A stretch of 64,000 nt of DNA, taken from Phytoseiulus persimilis. Its lineage: Eukaryota; Arthropoda; Arachnida; Mesostigmata; Phytoseiidae. Under the pieces are notes generated by a model. That model was not told the origin of the DNA. It saw only the letters and a program-made list of their open reading frames with translations, and did not search any database. Below, piece after piece: positions 1-12,330 of this stretch. Each line of letters begins with the position of its first letter. The stretch's first letter is position 1. The translations under genes and the position numbers were made by a program. The stretch lies in assembly GCA_037576195.1 (NCBI GenBank), contig CM075102.1, positions 49,286,745-49,350,744 of the forward strand, read 5' to 3'.

Positions 1-3000
1 TAATTCATCGCCCCATCTAAAAAAAACGAAGACGAGCGTGTCATTCAAGTTGAAGCCAACGCGGCGCTCCGTAGTTACAACACGGAGTCCCTGTAGCAGA
101 AACCCGATTTGCATGATTTTTTCGCACGCAGCACCGCTGGAATCCCATCGCTGTCGCCGTTGTTCTTAGCCTCCGATATGTCGTCGTGGGCTTCGACGAA
201 CCGATGGACAATACGCATCGTAACTGCAATCGCGGCGACAATAACTTTCTCTTGCAGTCTTGAGTAGAGTCAATAAGGTGAGCGGCTCCGCAGCCTGGTG
301 AAGGCATTGATAGCCGTCACCATTGGTTGCTGTGAGGCTCGCGACCTTCGAAATTCATCGGCCCCCTCTCACGCTTGATATACTTGAGTCCTTCCGAAAT
401 GCGGCGAACTCGAAACAAAAACAAAGTTTCCAAATATTGCAGATTTCGCCTTCAAGGATCTCATTGCGTACCCGGGCGGTTATGCATCAGCTCAGCTTCG
501 AAGAAGCCCTCGGCCGTGGATGGTTCACTCAACTTGGAATGGTTTCGAACTGCATATGGAATGAATATCCGCCAACCTTGTGGATTTCGGCGCCCTAGAA
601 GTTAGGAAATCCAGCTCGACAGAGTTCATCTTCGAAACTTTGACCACCCGCTCACGAAACACGAGAAAGATGAACGAAGAGTCTGCGCACATCTCCCGCG
701 CAGTAGTCTTGAAATTGCTACCGCTCGACTATAACATGGATGCTTACGGGAATCATCCGGAAGGAGTCCAGGCGAAATGTGCTACTTAAACGCTTCCAAT
801 TCAGTTGATGATTGTTCCTCCATTGTACGTATAATTTAGTTTGCTCACAGTGTTCAGAAGGTAGATAAGGGTAGTGCCTGGCAAGGTGGGACTTGAATCT
901 CGCTGGTTGGATGAAGAGGCCGAATATAAGCCGGATCGACGATTTAGACACACTTTCCAAGATACAATGAACATCGGAAAAACAAACAAATTACGTTTTT
1001 TGGCTTGATGTTGCCGCGACGCTATCTCTGACTGTGGGCTCGCTCAAAGCGCTGCTAATAACTCCGCCCCATCGATTCGTTTCCGATTGAGATCTTTTGA
1101 AGATCTGTCTCAGGCCTCATCCTTGGGTGTTTGCGTCGAACCTTTGTACAGTCATCTCATGAATGTAGCAAGCGTGGCGGCGAAACTTACGGAACTTCGG
1201 CGAAGTGGCCAACGAGCACGCGAAGGCGTTCTATGGGCCGCTCGGTATTCCCTCTCTTTTTTGTTGTGAAGTTCCTTTTTTCCCTACACTTCTCTGTTCG
1301 GTATTTTTCTACTTCAGAAGCCTCCCCGGGTCGTTTGTTTCAAGCGACCAAAAAGTTGCTTCCCGTTCTGCAGCGGCGACGGTGACGGTTGTTCGGTGGC
1401 TCGATACCGATTCCCTCGTGAACATCGGAACACCAGACCGGCAACACAAGGCTGACAAAATCGCCTTTCTTTACGAGTCTGGATTTCGACACGATGGATA
1501 TATGGATAATTGATTGATTGATCGAATGGATGTGCGGATGGAAGCACTGGTATGCTGAGCACGCGCGCGCTACCGCTGAGCGGTTCCGCAAATTTTCGAT
1601 GCAGGGATAGCAACCCGGGTCGAAACCGCACTGATTTCGCTTATCATTCGCCTCTTCTATTCCCACTTGTTCGCGTTTTCCCCTCTTTTCATCCAAGCTG
1701 ACGGCTCATCGAACTTTTGGCTTCTTTGGCAAACTATGGAGAGGGAAGAAAGCGAAAAAATATGATCTACGCTCGGAAGATTATTTGTGGTAAACTGCTG
1801 TGGGTTTCCGGCGGAATGAATTAATCGGGAAACGAGTGGACGATTCAAAAAATGGTTCGGCTTTTTTGACGGGCGCACGTTTTCAGTGCGACCGCAGCTG
1901 GAAATCGATCAAGGATCGACTCCACAGACACGATCCGCATTGTTCACACGGAATCATGACTGGGAGGGAAAAGTGCTCACCGTGATATGTTTGTGTTTAA
2001 GGTTAATAACGAGACAACAACAAAAAATGAGCACAATACGAACGATCAGGCGAACCGACGGCCGCTAGGTGATATGTTACGGCGCCGCTCGAAAACCTCT
2101 GTGGCGGAATGACCGTCTCCCATCGTGACTTCGGAAGAGAACTAGAAACACTTTCAGACTTTTCCGACCGAGGAAACAGGAATACAACGGAGGTTTCCTC
2201 GAGATGCGCATCTGAAGACGTTACCTCAGTGACACTCTTGATCCACTTTTTTTCCGGCCGAATATTTCTGTGGAGAAGATGCAAGAGAACGGCTCAATGC
2301 CGGCTCGAGTGATCCCAGATAAAGTATGGGAACATTTTGCCCGATCACAAATGATGGAGTTATCGATGCAGGAAGATTCTTGCGTTTGCTCGTTGGTGTT
2401 CGTCTATGAACTTTCTCGGGAGCTGTGCATCGGAGCTAAGGACGTGATTTCTGTAGATTGATTGGATGTCCGCTTCGTTACTTCGTCGACATGCTTCCGC
2501 TACGCTGAGATAAGTCTGGATTGAGCCTCACGTACCGTACACCGTTAACATGGAGCCAAGACGATATCAGCCCACCATGAATGAAACAGCAGAAGAAGCG
2601 TCGCACGAGCTAATCGGTAGAATGTTCTGTTGATGGTAAAGACATTGAGAGCTCTTTGTATCGATTCTGTGTAGTATCCAACAGATTCGTTTACCTCCTA
2701 TCCAGGACAGTTCCTCGCGCCCTCGTCAAACGGAGATTCGTGAGAATTTCCACCGCAAGACAGGTACCCGGAACAGGTGCTTTGCTGGTTATGGATCGAT
2801 TTGGATTCCGTAGGGAAAGATGCGCTCTTCGTTTGCTGGCGTACTGGAGCGAAAATTATTTCGTGCTTTCAGCTCCATATCTTCGTCTGTCGGATCACTC
2901 GCTAAATTACTTCCCTTCTGTCGCTCGATAACCGGCTGCTCTGTAGCGATACCCCGCTCAGAACCCTCAAAGTCTCCCGGAATCCCTGCCAGAAGTTATG

Positions 3001-5478
3001 TTCCATGAAAAGCTGTCGAAATTTCCGCGGATGATATCTTCGTGGGGTCCCATGCACGAATTCCATGCAATGTCGCCAGATCCCATTCACGCAATTTCAC
3101 GCTGGAGTCGATTAGAATCTGGGTCTATGCAGGAACGAAGAGAATGCGAAGGGAAAGTTGCGTGAGATAAGCTTACCACAGAAAAGCTGGCTTCATATGA
3201 ATGACAGAATATTTCTCTGAGAACCGACTATCAAAAAATACTTTCCGTTTTCCTCATGATTCCGTTATCGGTCGTAGCCGCCGAGCCTACTGTTGACGAA
3301 CCATCGACATCATGAGCAACTGACGGATGCAGTGACCCGTGGTCTATAGCAATCGTTGTGCGGTGAGAGTATCGCCAGAAGAGGAGAACTCCACTTCTTA
3401 GCCTCGTTCTGACGACACTCGATCAATCATATTCGAGATAAGGACGAGGAAACACCGTTCTCCTGTAACATCAGCAGTTTCCTCCTGAAGGTATCCAACG
3501 AAGACTGCGGCCGTGTCTCGGATCGGGAAAATGTGTCAATCGCGAAACCGATATACCCCCGAACACTCATTCTCGGCCAGTCCTCGAACGTTCTTATTCA
3601 GCTTCATCGGGTTTTCAGTTGGTCTCGGAGTTCCGTTCACCGACGATGCGGTGAGCGTTTCAGTCAGTCAGGCGGACCGTTCGCCTAGAAGGGATCATGC
3701 GGCCGTCAAAATGACCGCCCGACCGCTTGAACGGCTGTCTGTTCTCTTCTGGACACTTGAAGCCACTTGCTCGGTCACCAAGGATCATATCGTGACACAA
3801 ACACGCCTCGCCCCAGCGCTGAACAATCTGTACAAGCCGCGCTTGGACGTACTTCGACCTCCTTGAAGACTTCCTGATTCCGACAAGCTCCCCAAGCAGA
3901 GCTCCCTGATCAGAGTTCCGAGCTTGCGTTTCGAGGAGGGAATCCAACGCCATTCACAGCTGCGCTGAGCACTCATTTTCCTTCTAGATTCCAATCAATC
4001 TCATCGTCTGGGGAATGTCGGATACTGGGACAAAAACGTTGTTTTCGGATTGACTGCTTCCAAAAAAGAAAGAATCATCGTCTCTCTGATTTCGATTCTT
4101 CGTTCCGGATCTGGACTCATCAAATCTGTTGTGTCAGTGAGCACGCCTTCGTCACTTGCAACGAGCTCGATCTCTGCCGTCCAGCGGACTGTTGCCGATG
4201 GTCCCGCATCGGTTCTGTTTCTCAATTCAGGAAAAATGAAGGAAGGCGAGCTAGTGGCTAAGCCATTATCGACTGGTTTGTCCGACAAGGCGAAGGGCTG
4301 CGAAGTACGCGCGGACGGCCGCATCGATAACAATCGCGCGCAACATTCGTGAGAATGAATTCCGATTTGTTGTCGTTGAAGAAAGCAGTCATCCGGCCGT
4401 CGGACGACGGAGCGAACGGCGCTCTTCGATGCTGATTTCGGGGTTTGAAACCTTTTGCTGGGGTCGCACGGTTCATCGGAGCAAAGGTGATACCGGGACG
4501 GAGAAGCTTCATCCGATGCCAGTCAAGAAGATCAACCCAGAAAATGGCCTCGGCGTTTCTTTCCCCAACTCGCAACATGTTGCGCATCGTCTTTTCCACC
4601 GTTTTTCTGCTTTGCAAGCTGTCTGCTAGTGTCCTTTGCCCCCGGAATGAATCGCCGACCGAGCCAGAGCGGGCACTTCCATATGGGGCGTCTATTACTG
4701 GCGCTATCAGGCGAACAGCCATCAGGGAGAACCGAAATTCATCACCGACGTTTCGGAAACGGCATCAGATCGTTACTGAGTTTGAATTCCGCACCCGGAC
4801 CTGATTCCGGTGTATTCATACAAGAAGGAATTCACGGATGGAAATACAGGCGTTGAACCGTAGATAACTGACCATCCCGGACTTTCGTTACAGCTCAAAG
4901 TGAGAGCGTACGAATTCTTCATCGTCTCGGATGAGTCAGGTTGGATGGAATCGATCGCCCACTGCGAGTTATGCGAAATCGGGGCCTTTGCGGCTCGTTT
5001 CCGATGGCTCGGCATGACGATGGGATCTAATGGAAAGCCATCTGCACATTCCTTGCTTGATCACGAACTTGGAGAATCCTCGGAGCCGGGGCCCTGAATC
5101 GAAGCCATTCTCAATTCGAGGAGGGAGGTAGTGTCTGCTGACTGAATCTCCTCCGATCGGAGAAAACGCAGCCGAGCTTTAGCGAGGATGGGCAGGACAA
5201 GGTTCTCATGGGTGCTTGGGAACAGAGGGCTAATGCATTCTAGCGGAGTGTTTACATCCATGATCTTCCTCCTTGACCTTTGTTAAGAGCTTCAGGAGAG
5301 CATCTGTCCTCAGAACCTCCACTCCCATAGAAGCTGAGTCATTCCTTCCGAGAGAAAGCCTGCCAAGGCGGATTCGTACGTGTCCTATACGGAGACTATG
5401 TGGCTATTGTTCCCTTCTCAGCGACTCGTTCCGGAACTAGAAAATGTGGCAATGCCTTAGCAGAACGAAACTCAGTTG
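1..5478. other. No recognisable gene
   Basis: I read all six frames and found only short, unconvincing open frames, none with a family motif or a consistent chain of splice sites. The stretch just before the P450 relic (about 4.4-5.4 kb) may contain eroded remains of its 5' half, but I could not place any N-terminal P450 motif with confidence. Confidence 0.5.
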
Positions 5479-6499
5479 TGCAGTTTCCTTCGAGGCTCCG
5501 CCATTGATTCGATAATCGCTGTATCTTTTGGAATCGAGGTCAATTGCATTGACGATCCTGATAATCCGTTCGTTCGAAGCTCCAGCAGGCTATTCAAGCC
5601 AGGACTTTCACTTCTTTTCGCTCTGGCTCCGACAGTCGCTAGAATGCTCCCGTTTGTGCATTTCCCCCAAAAAAGGTCTCCGCATTCTTCAACAAAGTGG
5701 GTCGGCACATAATCGAAACAAAGAGGAAGAATCTCGACCAAGTGATCCGTGACGGAACGGCGGACATCATGGACCTCGAACTTATCGCCCAGCGGGAAAA
5801 CTCTGACGGTCCACTGACGAATGGGGAGCTCCTCTAACGAGCATTCGGTAACATCATCGGTGCTTCGGATGCCATAGTTTTCCTACTTGAAACACTCACC
5901 TACCTCTATGCGTTACACCCAGAAGCCCTGCAAAGAGCGGTATCAGAACGAAACTGAGTCGTGGCTACCGTAATTCCCCAACCTACGAAGACTTTCTCAG
6001 ACTGAAAAACTCAAAGGCAGGTACTCTTGAAACCAGTCGTCTCTATCCAATCTCAGCCATCGTGCAACGCACCTGCACACAGGACACCGAAATCGCGGGG
6101 ACTCCCATGAAACGCGGTGACAGCGTCGATGTCGCCGCTCCCGTTTATCGAGACCCGGTGTAGATTCCAAAACCTGATGATTTCCTGCCCGAGAAACGTT
6201 TCATCAGTGGCGATGATGTCAGATCGGATCTAACAGCGTTCCTCAGTTTCGGAGATGGTCCGAACAACTGCTTAGGGGAACGTTTAGCTCCAACGATAAT
6301 CCAAACGGTTATGGCTCGCATGCTGCGAAGCATTCGTTTAGAACGCTGTGATGCCGCGCTGGCCAAACTGAGGCTCAAGCCTGGTATGCGATTCACCAAC
6401 ATCTTCAAAGATCCTTTGGTACTGAAACTTGTCCCGAGAACACAGAAGGAAACTTCGAGTATGAGACAATGGAATCAGGATCGGCTTCCGGGGCTTTGA
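5479..6499 (+). pseudogene. Cytochrome P450 pseudogene (CYP3-clan-like), C-terminal two thirds
   Basis: Family members are heme monooxygenases, usually bound to the ER membrane, that oxidise xenobiotics and lipids. Three frames together give a P450-like order of motifs. First comes a segment matching the CYP3-clan region that reads FGIEVNCIDDPDNPFVRS (frame 1). Next is a piece resembling the helix before the I-helix and the I-helix region itself (frame 3, from 5685), but the oxygen-binding AGxDTT motif is degraded to a sequence around IGASDA. Then come the K-helix ExxR motif ETSR (6029-6040), a PERF motif, and the heme loop FGDGPNNCLGERLA, with its ligand cysteine at 6269-6271 (frame 2). The heme loop has Asn where the family has Arg. 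The copy is broken by at least two frameshifts (frame 1 to 3 near 5680, frame 3 to 2 before 6026) and by in-frame stops at 5835, 5955 and 6161. I read it as a dead gene. Very poor sequence quality is the only alternative. Confidence 0.82.
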
Positions 6500-9400
6500 G
6501 CCGAAGTTTTGAGCGATTTGAATCCCAAGCGCATGGCACAAAATGTGGGAAAATGTGGCGTTGATCCGTCGCAAAGAAGCTTGACATGAGATGGAAAGTT
6601 TAGATGACCATATTCAACAGAAAACGTTGACTTCTGAGTCACATCTGAGGAGAGAACGTTCGTCGTAAAGCCTTCTTGGAAGCTAGAAAACTACGCGATG
6701 TAGGAAGCCCATGGAAGATTCGCGGATCAATACTGGATCTTCTTCCCGGAGACAGCTCGTCATGTCACATTCTAGCAGAACGGGTCGAGTGGGGTGATCG
6801 CGATCTAGATCAAGATAAGTCGCGAAACCCTCCCGTGAAGCTCCTAGTGTCTTCCGAGCTGGACGTTCTTTCCATCGCGTCGGAAGAAGTTTCAAATGGC
6901 GATTTTGCCTCGCGTTACATGGGAAATGAACTATGGAGGGAGATCTCCCATGACATGAGGGAGCTTTCGTCTCGTAGAGGTCGACACATATCACACATCA
7001 CTTCAACATGAGAATAAATGATAAGGTAAGAAATATGCTCCAGTATGGACTTCTGGAGGGTTTCCCTTTAAGATAGCTTCAACGCTGTTGGCGGAAACAA
7101 TCAGAAGCTCTTTGGTCGGAGAAATTCCATTCCCCGGAATCTTCCCTGACCGTCTAGTGAAATCGATGATCACTGTGCTCTTTCGCAATGAGCAGAATCG
7201 ATCTCGGGCATCAGAGATGTAGTGAGAGCTATCTTCGTACAAACAATGTCTATGCAAGTTTTGCCCACAGCAATGCTCCGAAGGGTAGACTGAGAGGAGC
7301 TCCCAAAGTCTCCAGCTAGTTGCCTGGGTAGGAACCTGGAAAAGTTTCACCCTCCCAGCTCTACGTTTTTTTCGTGAGCCACGTTTTTTGTGTCGCAAAA
7401 CGATTGCCCGCGTCCATGGGCCGAACACGACAGAGAACGGGAGGAAAATCTCTACAGGAAGACTTTTCTGGATCCATCAGTGTTCGAATGCGAGCAGAAG
7501 ATTTGAACATTTGCCGATCGAGACTGGAGGCCGAAAATCGAGCGAAACAGCCCTTGTTAGAAATAAGCGAGGACTTCTCCGAGGCTGATGTTCCTCAGAG
7601 GGCGACGCGCCGCACGGCGCCGCATAGAAAGGGCGCGCAACGCGTCTCACGCACTGTGGTTTTTGAGGCAACCGGTCAGGAGTTGGAGAATCTTCCGCTT
7701 ATCTCTGGTCGTTAGAACCCCATTGTATGGAGAACGGAACTCGGTCGACACGAACCGAATGTTTAGGAGGATCCGGACGCGTCGCTGCTCTGATTCCTTG
7801 GAAGTTTCTTCGGCGATGCTTTCAAGTGGTACATGGAAGTACGCGGAGAACCCGGGAACTTTTACTTCTCTGCCCGAGCTCTCCGACGTGACCGTTCGGA
7901 TGAAAGATGGTCACAATACGCCGGATCCTTTTCTCAAATCTACCAAATCCACGGTCCGGCGGACGAGGAAAGGGCCCACACGAGAAATAATGATCTCACT
8001 GTTGATCTTCGCACGCCGCTCGAGAGCTAACATCATGGCAGTCATAGAGAAGTTTCTGGTATACCCACTCCACTTGGCTCTGGGGAGCACGACCCTCGTT
8101 TTTCCTACTATGAGCTTCCTTGAGAGAGAGAGTTCGTCCGGCAGTTCACTTCGTTCGAACTATTCGCAGAGCCTCTGGACCATATTGAAGGCCTCGATGA
8201 TTGTGACGGCATGGAAACCGAGAGGACTATGCATGTATTTCCGAGCCTCAGAACTCGGAAATAATTTCCGAGTCGAGAATAATCTCCGACTCGGATACCG
8301 GAGTTCCACCATTTTTTGGATGACTCCGGTGGGTTGGAAGCGTGAATCTCCGTTTTCCGATTCGAATATTCATTCCCGAGTCAAATATCAATCTCTGACT
8401 CGGAAATTCTCTCCCGAATTCCGAGCTCCTCATTCTGCACCACACAAAACAGAGAGTAACAGTTTGTTCATCCTGCTCTTGATGGAACAATTTCAACATC
8501 TCTTATCTTGAAGCATCTGGAGAACTTGTCTCCTGCCCCAAGTCGTCGTTTCGCTCGAAACAAAGCTTCTTCGCGAATTTCATAAGAGGACAGCATCCGT
8601 CTTCCGGGATGCCGAGTTATATAACAGAAAATGCATATTGCAGTGCTTTCTAAACGAGATTTCGATGATCGGGTGTGGTTCAGAGAAGGACCGCGTTTTT
8701 CGACACTTAACGAACTCGTCCAGTATTTACGGTGGGGCTCCTTCGCATGCGCCATGTGAGAATCTCCGCGGACGGACATTACGTATCGATGGCATCGTTC
8801 TCTCACTTGAAATGAGCCTTTCTTCTGATTCGCGTCCGAATCGAGACTTTTGGCCTCTTCGCGCTCGCGCAAAAGATGCGTGTGAAGGCCGCAGCGGAAA
8901 CTTTTACTGTCGGCTGTTTCTGGCAACGGGAGCAGTATTTTTGCTGTTAACGCTGTTCTGATGGAAGAATCGGCTGGAGGTATGGAGGTAACGCAATGAG
9001 AGCCCATGGCTAAACGACTATGTCTTTTTTTATGCAACGAGTTGCCTGACGAAAAACTAGATGATCATTTATAAGCTTCGTTGTGTGGAAGAGTCGTCAA
9101 CGCCCCTCCCTTCGAATCGAGTCGACGCTCTTTGCTTGTTTTCTGTTTCTCACTCCACTCAGTGGTCGTACCTCACGTGAACGCAACCCCAAGCTGAGCC
9201 CGACCGGATTTTCTTCCAATCAGCTGCATCTATTAGAGTGACGTACACATCGATCGACGAGACATGCGCGATACCAGCATCTGCGCAGCGCTGTCACCGA
9301 CAGACAGGTTCGAGTAGTGACTCGTAACTTTCCCTTATCACCGAGCAGTTCGCGCGCACCCCGTGGGTATAGATGATGGATGATTCATTCGATCGAATAA

Positions 9401-9830
9401 GTTCTTCGAGAGAGCATTCGCGATAGATGTGGTCTCATTAAGCGAAGAGACATTTCCCTCGTGATATCCCTATCATTCGTTTCAGTTTCTATCAATAAAA
9501 AATCATCGCCAGTAGGCTGCACGATCGCCTATCTATCGGGCTTGGAGAAAGTTCCAGACGTGTCCCGGTTGGAGTCCCAGACAGCCACTACTCTATACAG
9601 AAGACTCGCGTCAAACATCGCGTCTGAGCTAGAGCTTTCTGTGTAACACTCCGCGCGCAGAGTAAGTGAGGACCAAACTGTAATATTCCATTGATTGAAT
9701 GATACGTGAGCTGTCTGAATTGCGAACTGAGCTGTGAAACGCTCGGAAATGTTGCACCGGAATGGGCTGTCAAAGCAGCGCTCGCAGGGCGCACGCATTC
9801 GTTTTCCTCAAGAAGTAATAGCTTTGCAGA
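6500..9830. other. No recognisable gene; contains a long open frame of doubtful meaning
   Basis: A 307-codon open frame runs from 7588 to 8511 on the plus strand, but it starts on an ordinary ATG with no recognisable domain. Its composition (many Arg and Ser) is typical of chance open frames in this GC range. Fragments in neighbouring frames around 7.8-9.0 kb look protein-like in places but are interrupted by stops. A cluster of hairpin-forming sequence lies at 8254-8294. The segment directly upstream of 9831 is expected to hold the promoter of the HIP gene; I see no clear TATA box there. Confidence 0.4.
8254..8294. repeat. Pair of overlapping inverted repeats (potential hairpins)
   Basis: Bases 8254-8272 read CTCGGAAATAATTTCCGAG, a 9-bp perfect stem around one central base. 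Overlapping it, 8268-8294 forms a second near-perfect hairpin with stems CCGAGTC-GAGA and TCTC-CGACTCGG and a 4-base loop. Related GAGTC/GACTCGG words recur to about 8420. No function is evident. Confidence 0.7.
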
Positions 9831-11913
9831 ATGGATCCACAAGACGTTGCCAAGCTGAAGGTGTTTGTTTCCTTGGTTGAGTCGAAGCCTGAACTCTTAC
9901 ATTCACCCCAGCTGGCATTTTTCAAAGTAAGACAATCATCGGATAGACTTCTTGTGACCACTCTTGTTTCGACTCGAAGCGGTTAGCCTGATGCCGGTCT
10001 CCTGTACCTTCAGAAATACCTGGAGAAGCTGAATGCTACCATACCTCCGGCATCGTCTGAACCAGAGCCCGAGGAAGTCAAGGAGGAGAAACCGGAAGCG
10101 GGAGAAGTTCCACATGAGCCCGAGGTCGAATCTGATCCGGAGAGCGAAGTTGGTGAGTATTTTCCGCGCAAGATCCGCGTCATGGTTCACGCTTTGGTGA
10201 CATACTATTACTTCGAGCGATTCTAGTGCCGTGGCATCGTGAGACGTGTTCTCTCGAGAGTCAGTGGTCCGGTGGAGCTCGGGTATGATTTGCCTCTATC
10301 TTTGAGAAGCGCATGTATCTGATCGATGGATGGAAACGTCCTCGAGACCCGATCGAGCGGATGGTACGGAGAGTTTAGTAAATGCATCAATTCCAGAGCT
10401 TGACGATAGCGGAGTGATCGCGAAAGATGATGACCTCGCTCTCGAGCAAGGCGATCCAGCAAAAAAAGTCGACGAGGATGAGATGGAAAAAGCTGGAGAG
10501 GTACTGTGCCGGTCCTTTTCCATCTTCGAGATCATTTATGATTCGAAAATGCCTGACTCAGGTTGTTTTTCTTTCCAGTTGCGCTCACAAGCTCAGCAAG
10601 CTCTTGCTGAAGGGAAGTTTGATGAGTCATTGAAGTTGTGGACTGAGGCCATCAAAGTCAATCCTCAGTCAGCAGTGTTCTTCGCCAAACGAGCCCAGTA
10701 TGTATCGGTCCTGTACAACATGACTCTCATACTATCGGAGAGGAGCTAGGAGCTTGATTTCATGCCCTAGGTTCCGATCGAAAGTCAAACGTGTCTTTTT
10801 TCAGGTGTTTGGTCAAGATGCAGAAACCGTTCAACGCGATCAAAGACTGCTCCAGAGCTATCGAACTGAACCCAGATCAGGCCTTGGCATACAGACTCCG
10901 AGGCAGAGCCCATGCGCTCCTCGGTGAGTAGCCAAGAGCTCGTAATATAAAACTTTATGAGCAGTTCATGAAACTCGACGCGACCGAAATCGTGGGATAC
11001 GTGCAGACTGGGGTCACACTCGGCTTCATCGTTGCAGGCGATTGGGAGCAAGCTGCCTTGGATTTGAATGTTTCTCTGAAAATCGATTTCAACGAGGAGG
11101 GCGATCAGTGGCTCAAAGAAGTCGCCCCGAACGTGAGTCCGCTCCCTGACTCGCTGCTCAATCCTTCTTACTTCTACTCGATGTTCCCATCTCTGACTAT
11201 TCCTACCCTGCAACTGTAACCGAAACCTCTGAATTCGCAGGCGAAAAAACTCCACGACCATAAACGAAAATATGAGCGTAAACGAGAAGAAAAAGAACTC
11301 CGTGAACGCAAAGAAAGGATCCGACGCGCTCAGGAAGAACGTCAGAAGGCTGCAGCGAGTGGATCATCTGGGTTCGGCGGTTTCCCCGATGGGATGCCTG
11401 ACGGTTTCCCCGGTGGTATGCCCGGCGGTATGCCTGGCGGCTTCCCCGGTGGTATGGCCGGCGGTATGCCTGGTGGCGGCTTCCCCGGTGGCATGCCAGG
11501 AGGAGGAGGGATGCCCCCCAGTACGTCGCGTGGATATTCCTTTCTGTCATGTTTCGATGCCGTTTGCGAAAAATACAGTAATATCATCACAGAACTCACC
11601 TAACCCAATTTCAGACATGGGTGGGATGTTCGCCGAATGGATGAAGGACCCGGAAATTCAGGAAGGCCTTCGCGACCCAGACATTGCTGCGGCTCTTCAG
11701 GTAGGTGCTCCAGAGATTAGAAACTAAGTACTCCACATCAACACCGGGGATGGATCTCTTCCCAGAATGACCGATCGTATATGGAGTCAATGTTCAATTT
11801 TCTCATAGGATATGTCCAAGGACCCCAGCAGCTTGCTGAAAAATCAGTCAAACCCGAAGGTGATGGCATTCATGGCCAAGATGTCATCGAAAATGGGATT
11901 CAAACCTCAGTGA
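9831..11913 (+). CDS. ST13: Hsc70-interacting protein (HIP/ST13) co-chaperone
   Basis: HIP is a cytosolic co-chaperone that binds the ATPase domain of Hsc70 and stabilises its ADP-bound state. The model has nine exons: 9831-9926, 10014-10152, 10397-10500, 10579-10697, 10805-10923, 11038-11132, 11241-11520, 11615-11700 and 11809-11913. All introns are GT-AG, phases close, and the product is 380 aa (vertebrate HIP is about 370). It shows the full family order: an N-terminal dimerisation segment (residues 1-40, beginning [18 protein letters not shown]), an acidic linker, three TPR repeats (about 114-215), a highly charged Lys/Arg/Glu helix (about 225-258), a Gly-Phe-Pro-Gly-Gly-Met repeat tract (about 263-317), and a C-terminal STI1/DP domain containing DPDIAAALQ and [11 protein letters not shown]. 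The start ATG is the one that gives the conserved N-terminus. A poly(A) signal follows 100 bases after the stop. Confidence 0.95.
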
Positions 11914-12012
11914 GGCTGCTTCTGTATGCCCAGCGTGACGCAGTAGTATTAGCATTATGACACTTGTAAAATGCCCTCAGAATGTATGGATCCGGCGCGC
12001 TTGGCAGCCATA

Positions 12013-12018
12013 AATAAA
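12013..12018 (+). terminator. Poly(A) signal AATAAA of the HIP gene
   Basis: This is a canonical AATAAA 100 bases past the HIP stop codon, the only one in the short gap before the convergent FAM8A1-like gene. Confidence 0.75.
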
Positions 12019-12176
12019 CGTTCTTTTACTCTAACCGCTGTCATCATCCTTCTCTTCGGGGGTGAAGAGAAGCGTCTTGTCGTTTCTGTGACGAGTCCGG
12101 TTACAGCTAAAAGAGGTGAAATGGAGCGCAGTGAGACAGAAAGAGAATGAGACTTCTTCGATCTCGTCGATCGTGA

Positions 12177-12182
12177 TTTATT
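12177..12182 (-). terminator. Poly(A) signal AATAAA of the FAM8A1-like gene
   Basis: TTTATT on the plus strand reads AATAAA on the minus strand, about 150 bases past the stop of the FAM8A1-like gene. It lies between that gene and the convergent HIP gene. Confidence 0.6.
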
Positions 12183-12330
12183 CATCTGGCAAGTGACTCA
12201 TTTCCTTCCTGCCCCAACCCGAAGCAACGTTTGCGAGACGATGTCGTAGCAATTGCTCTCCCTTCTTTACATAATTTTGTACAAGTTCAGCATCACGCCC
12301 CCCTCGAAGCTGCTTCAACCAACTGTTGAC

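Noticed and set aside
7588-8511. 307-codon open frame on the plus strand
   Set aside because: No domain, no signal peptide or convincing codon pattern, Arg/Ser-rich, and it contains the hairpin cluster. Likely a chance open frame.
11342-11599. Minus-strand open frame rich in Pro-Gly
   Set aside because: It is the antisense reading of the GGMP repeat exon of the HIP gene.
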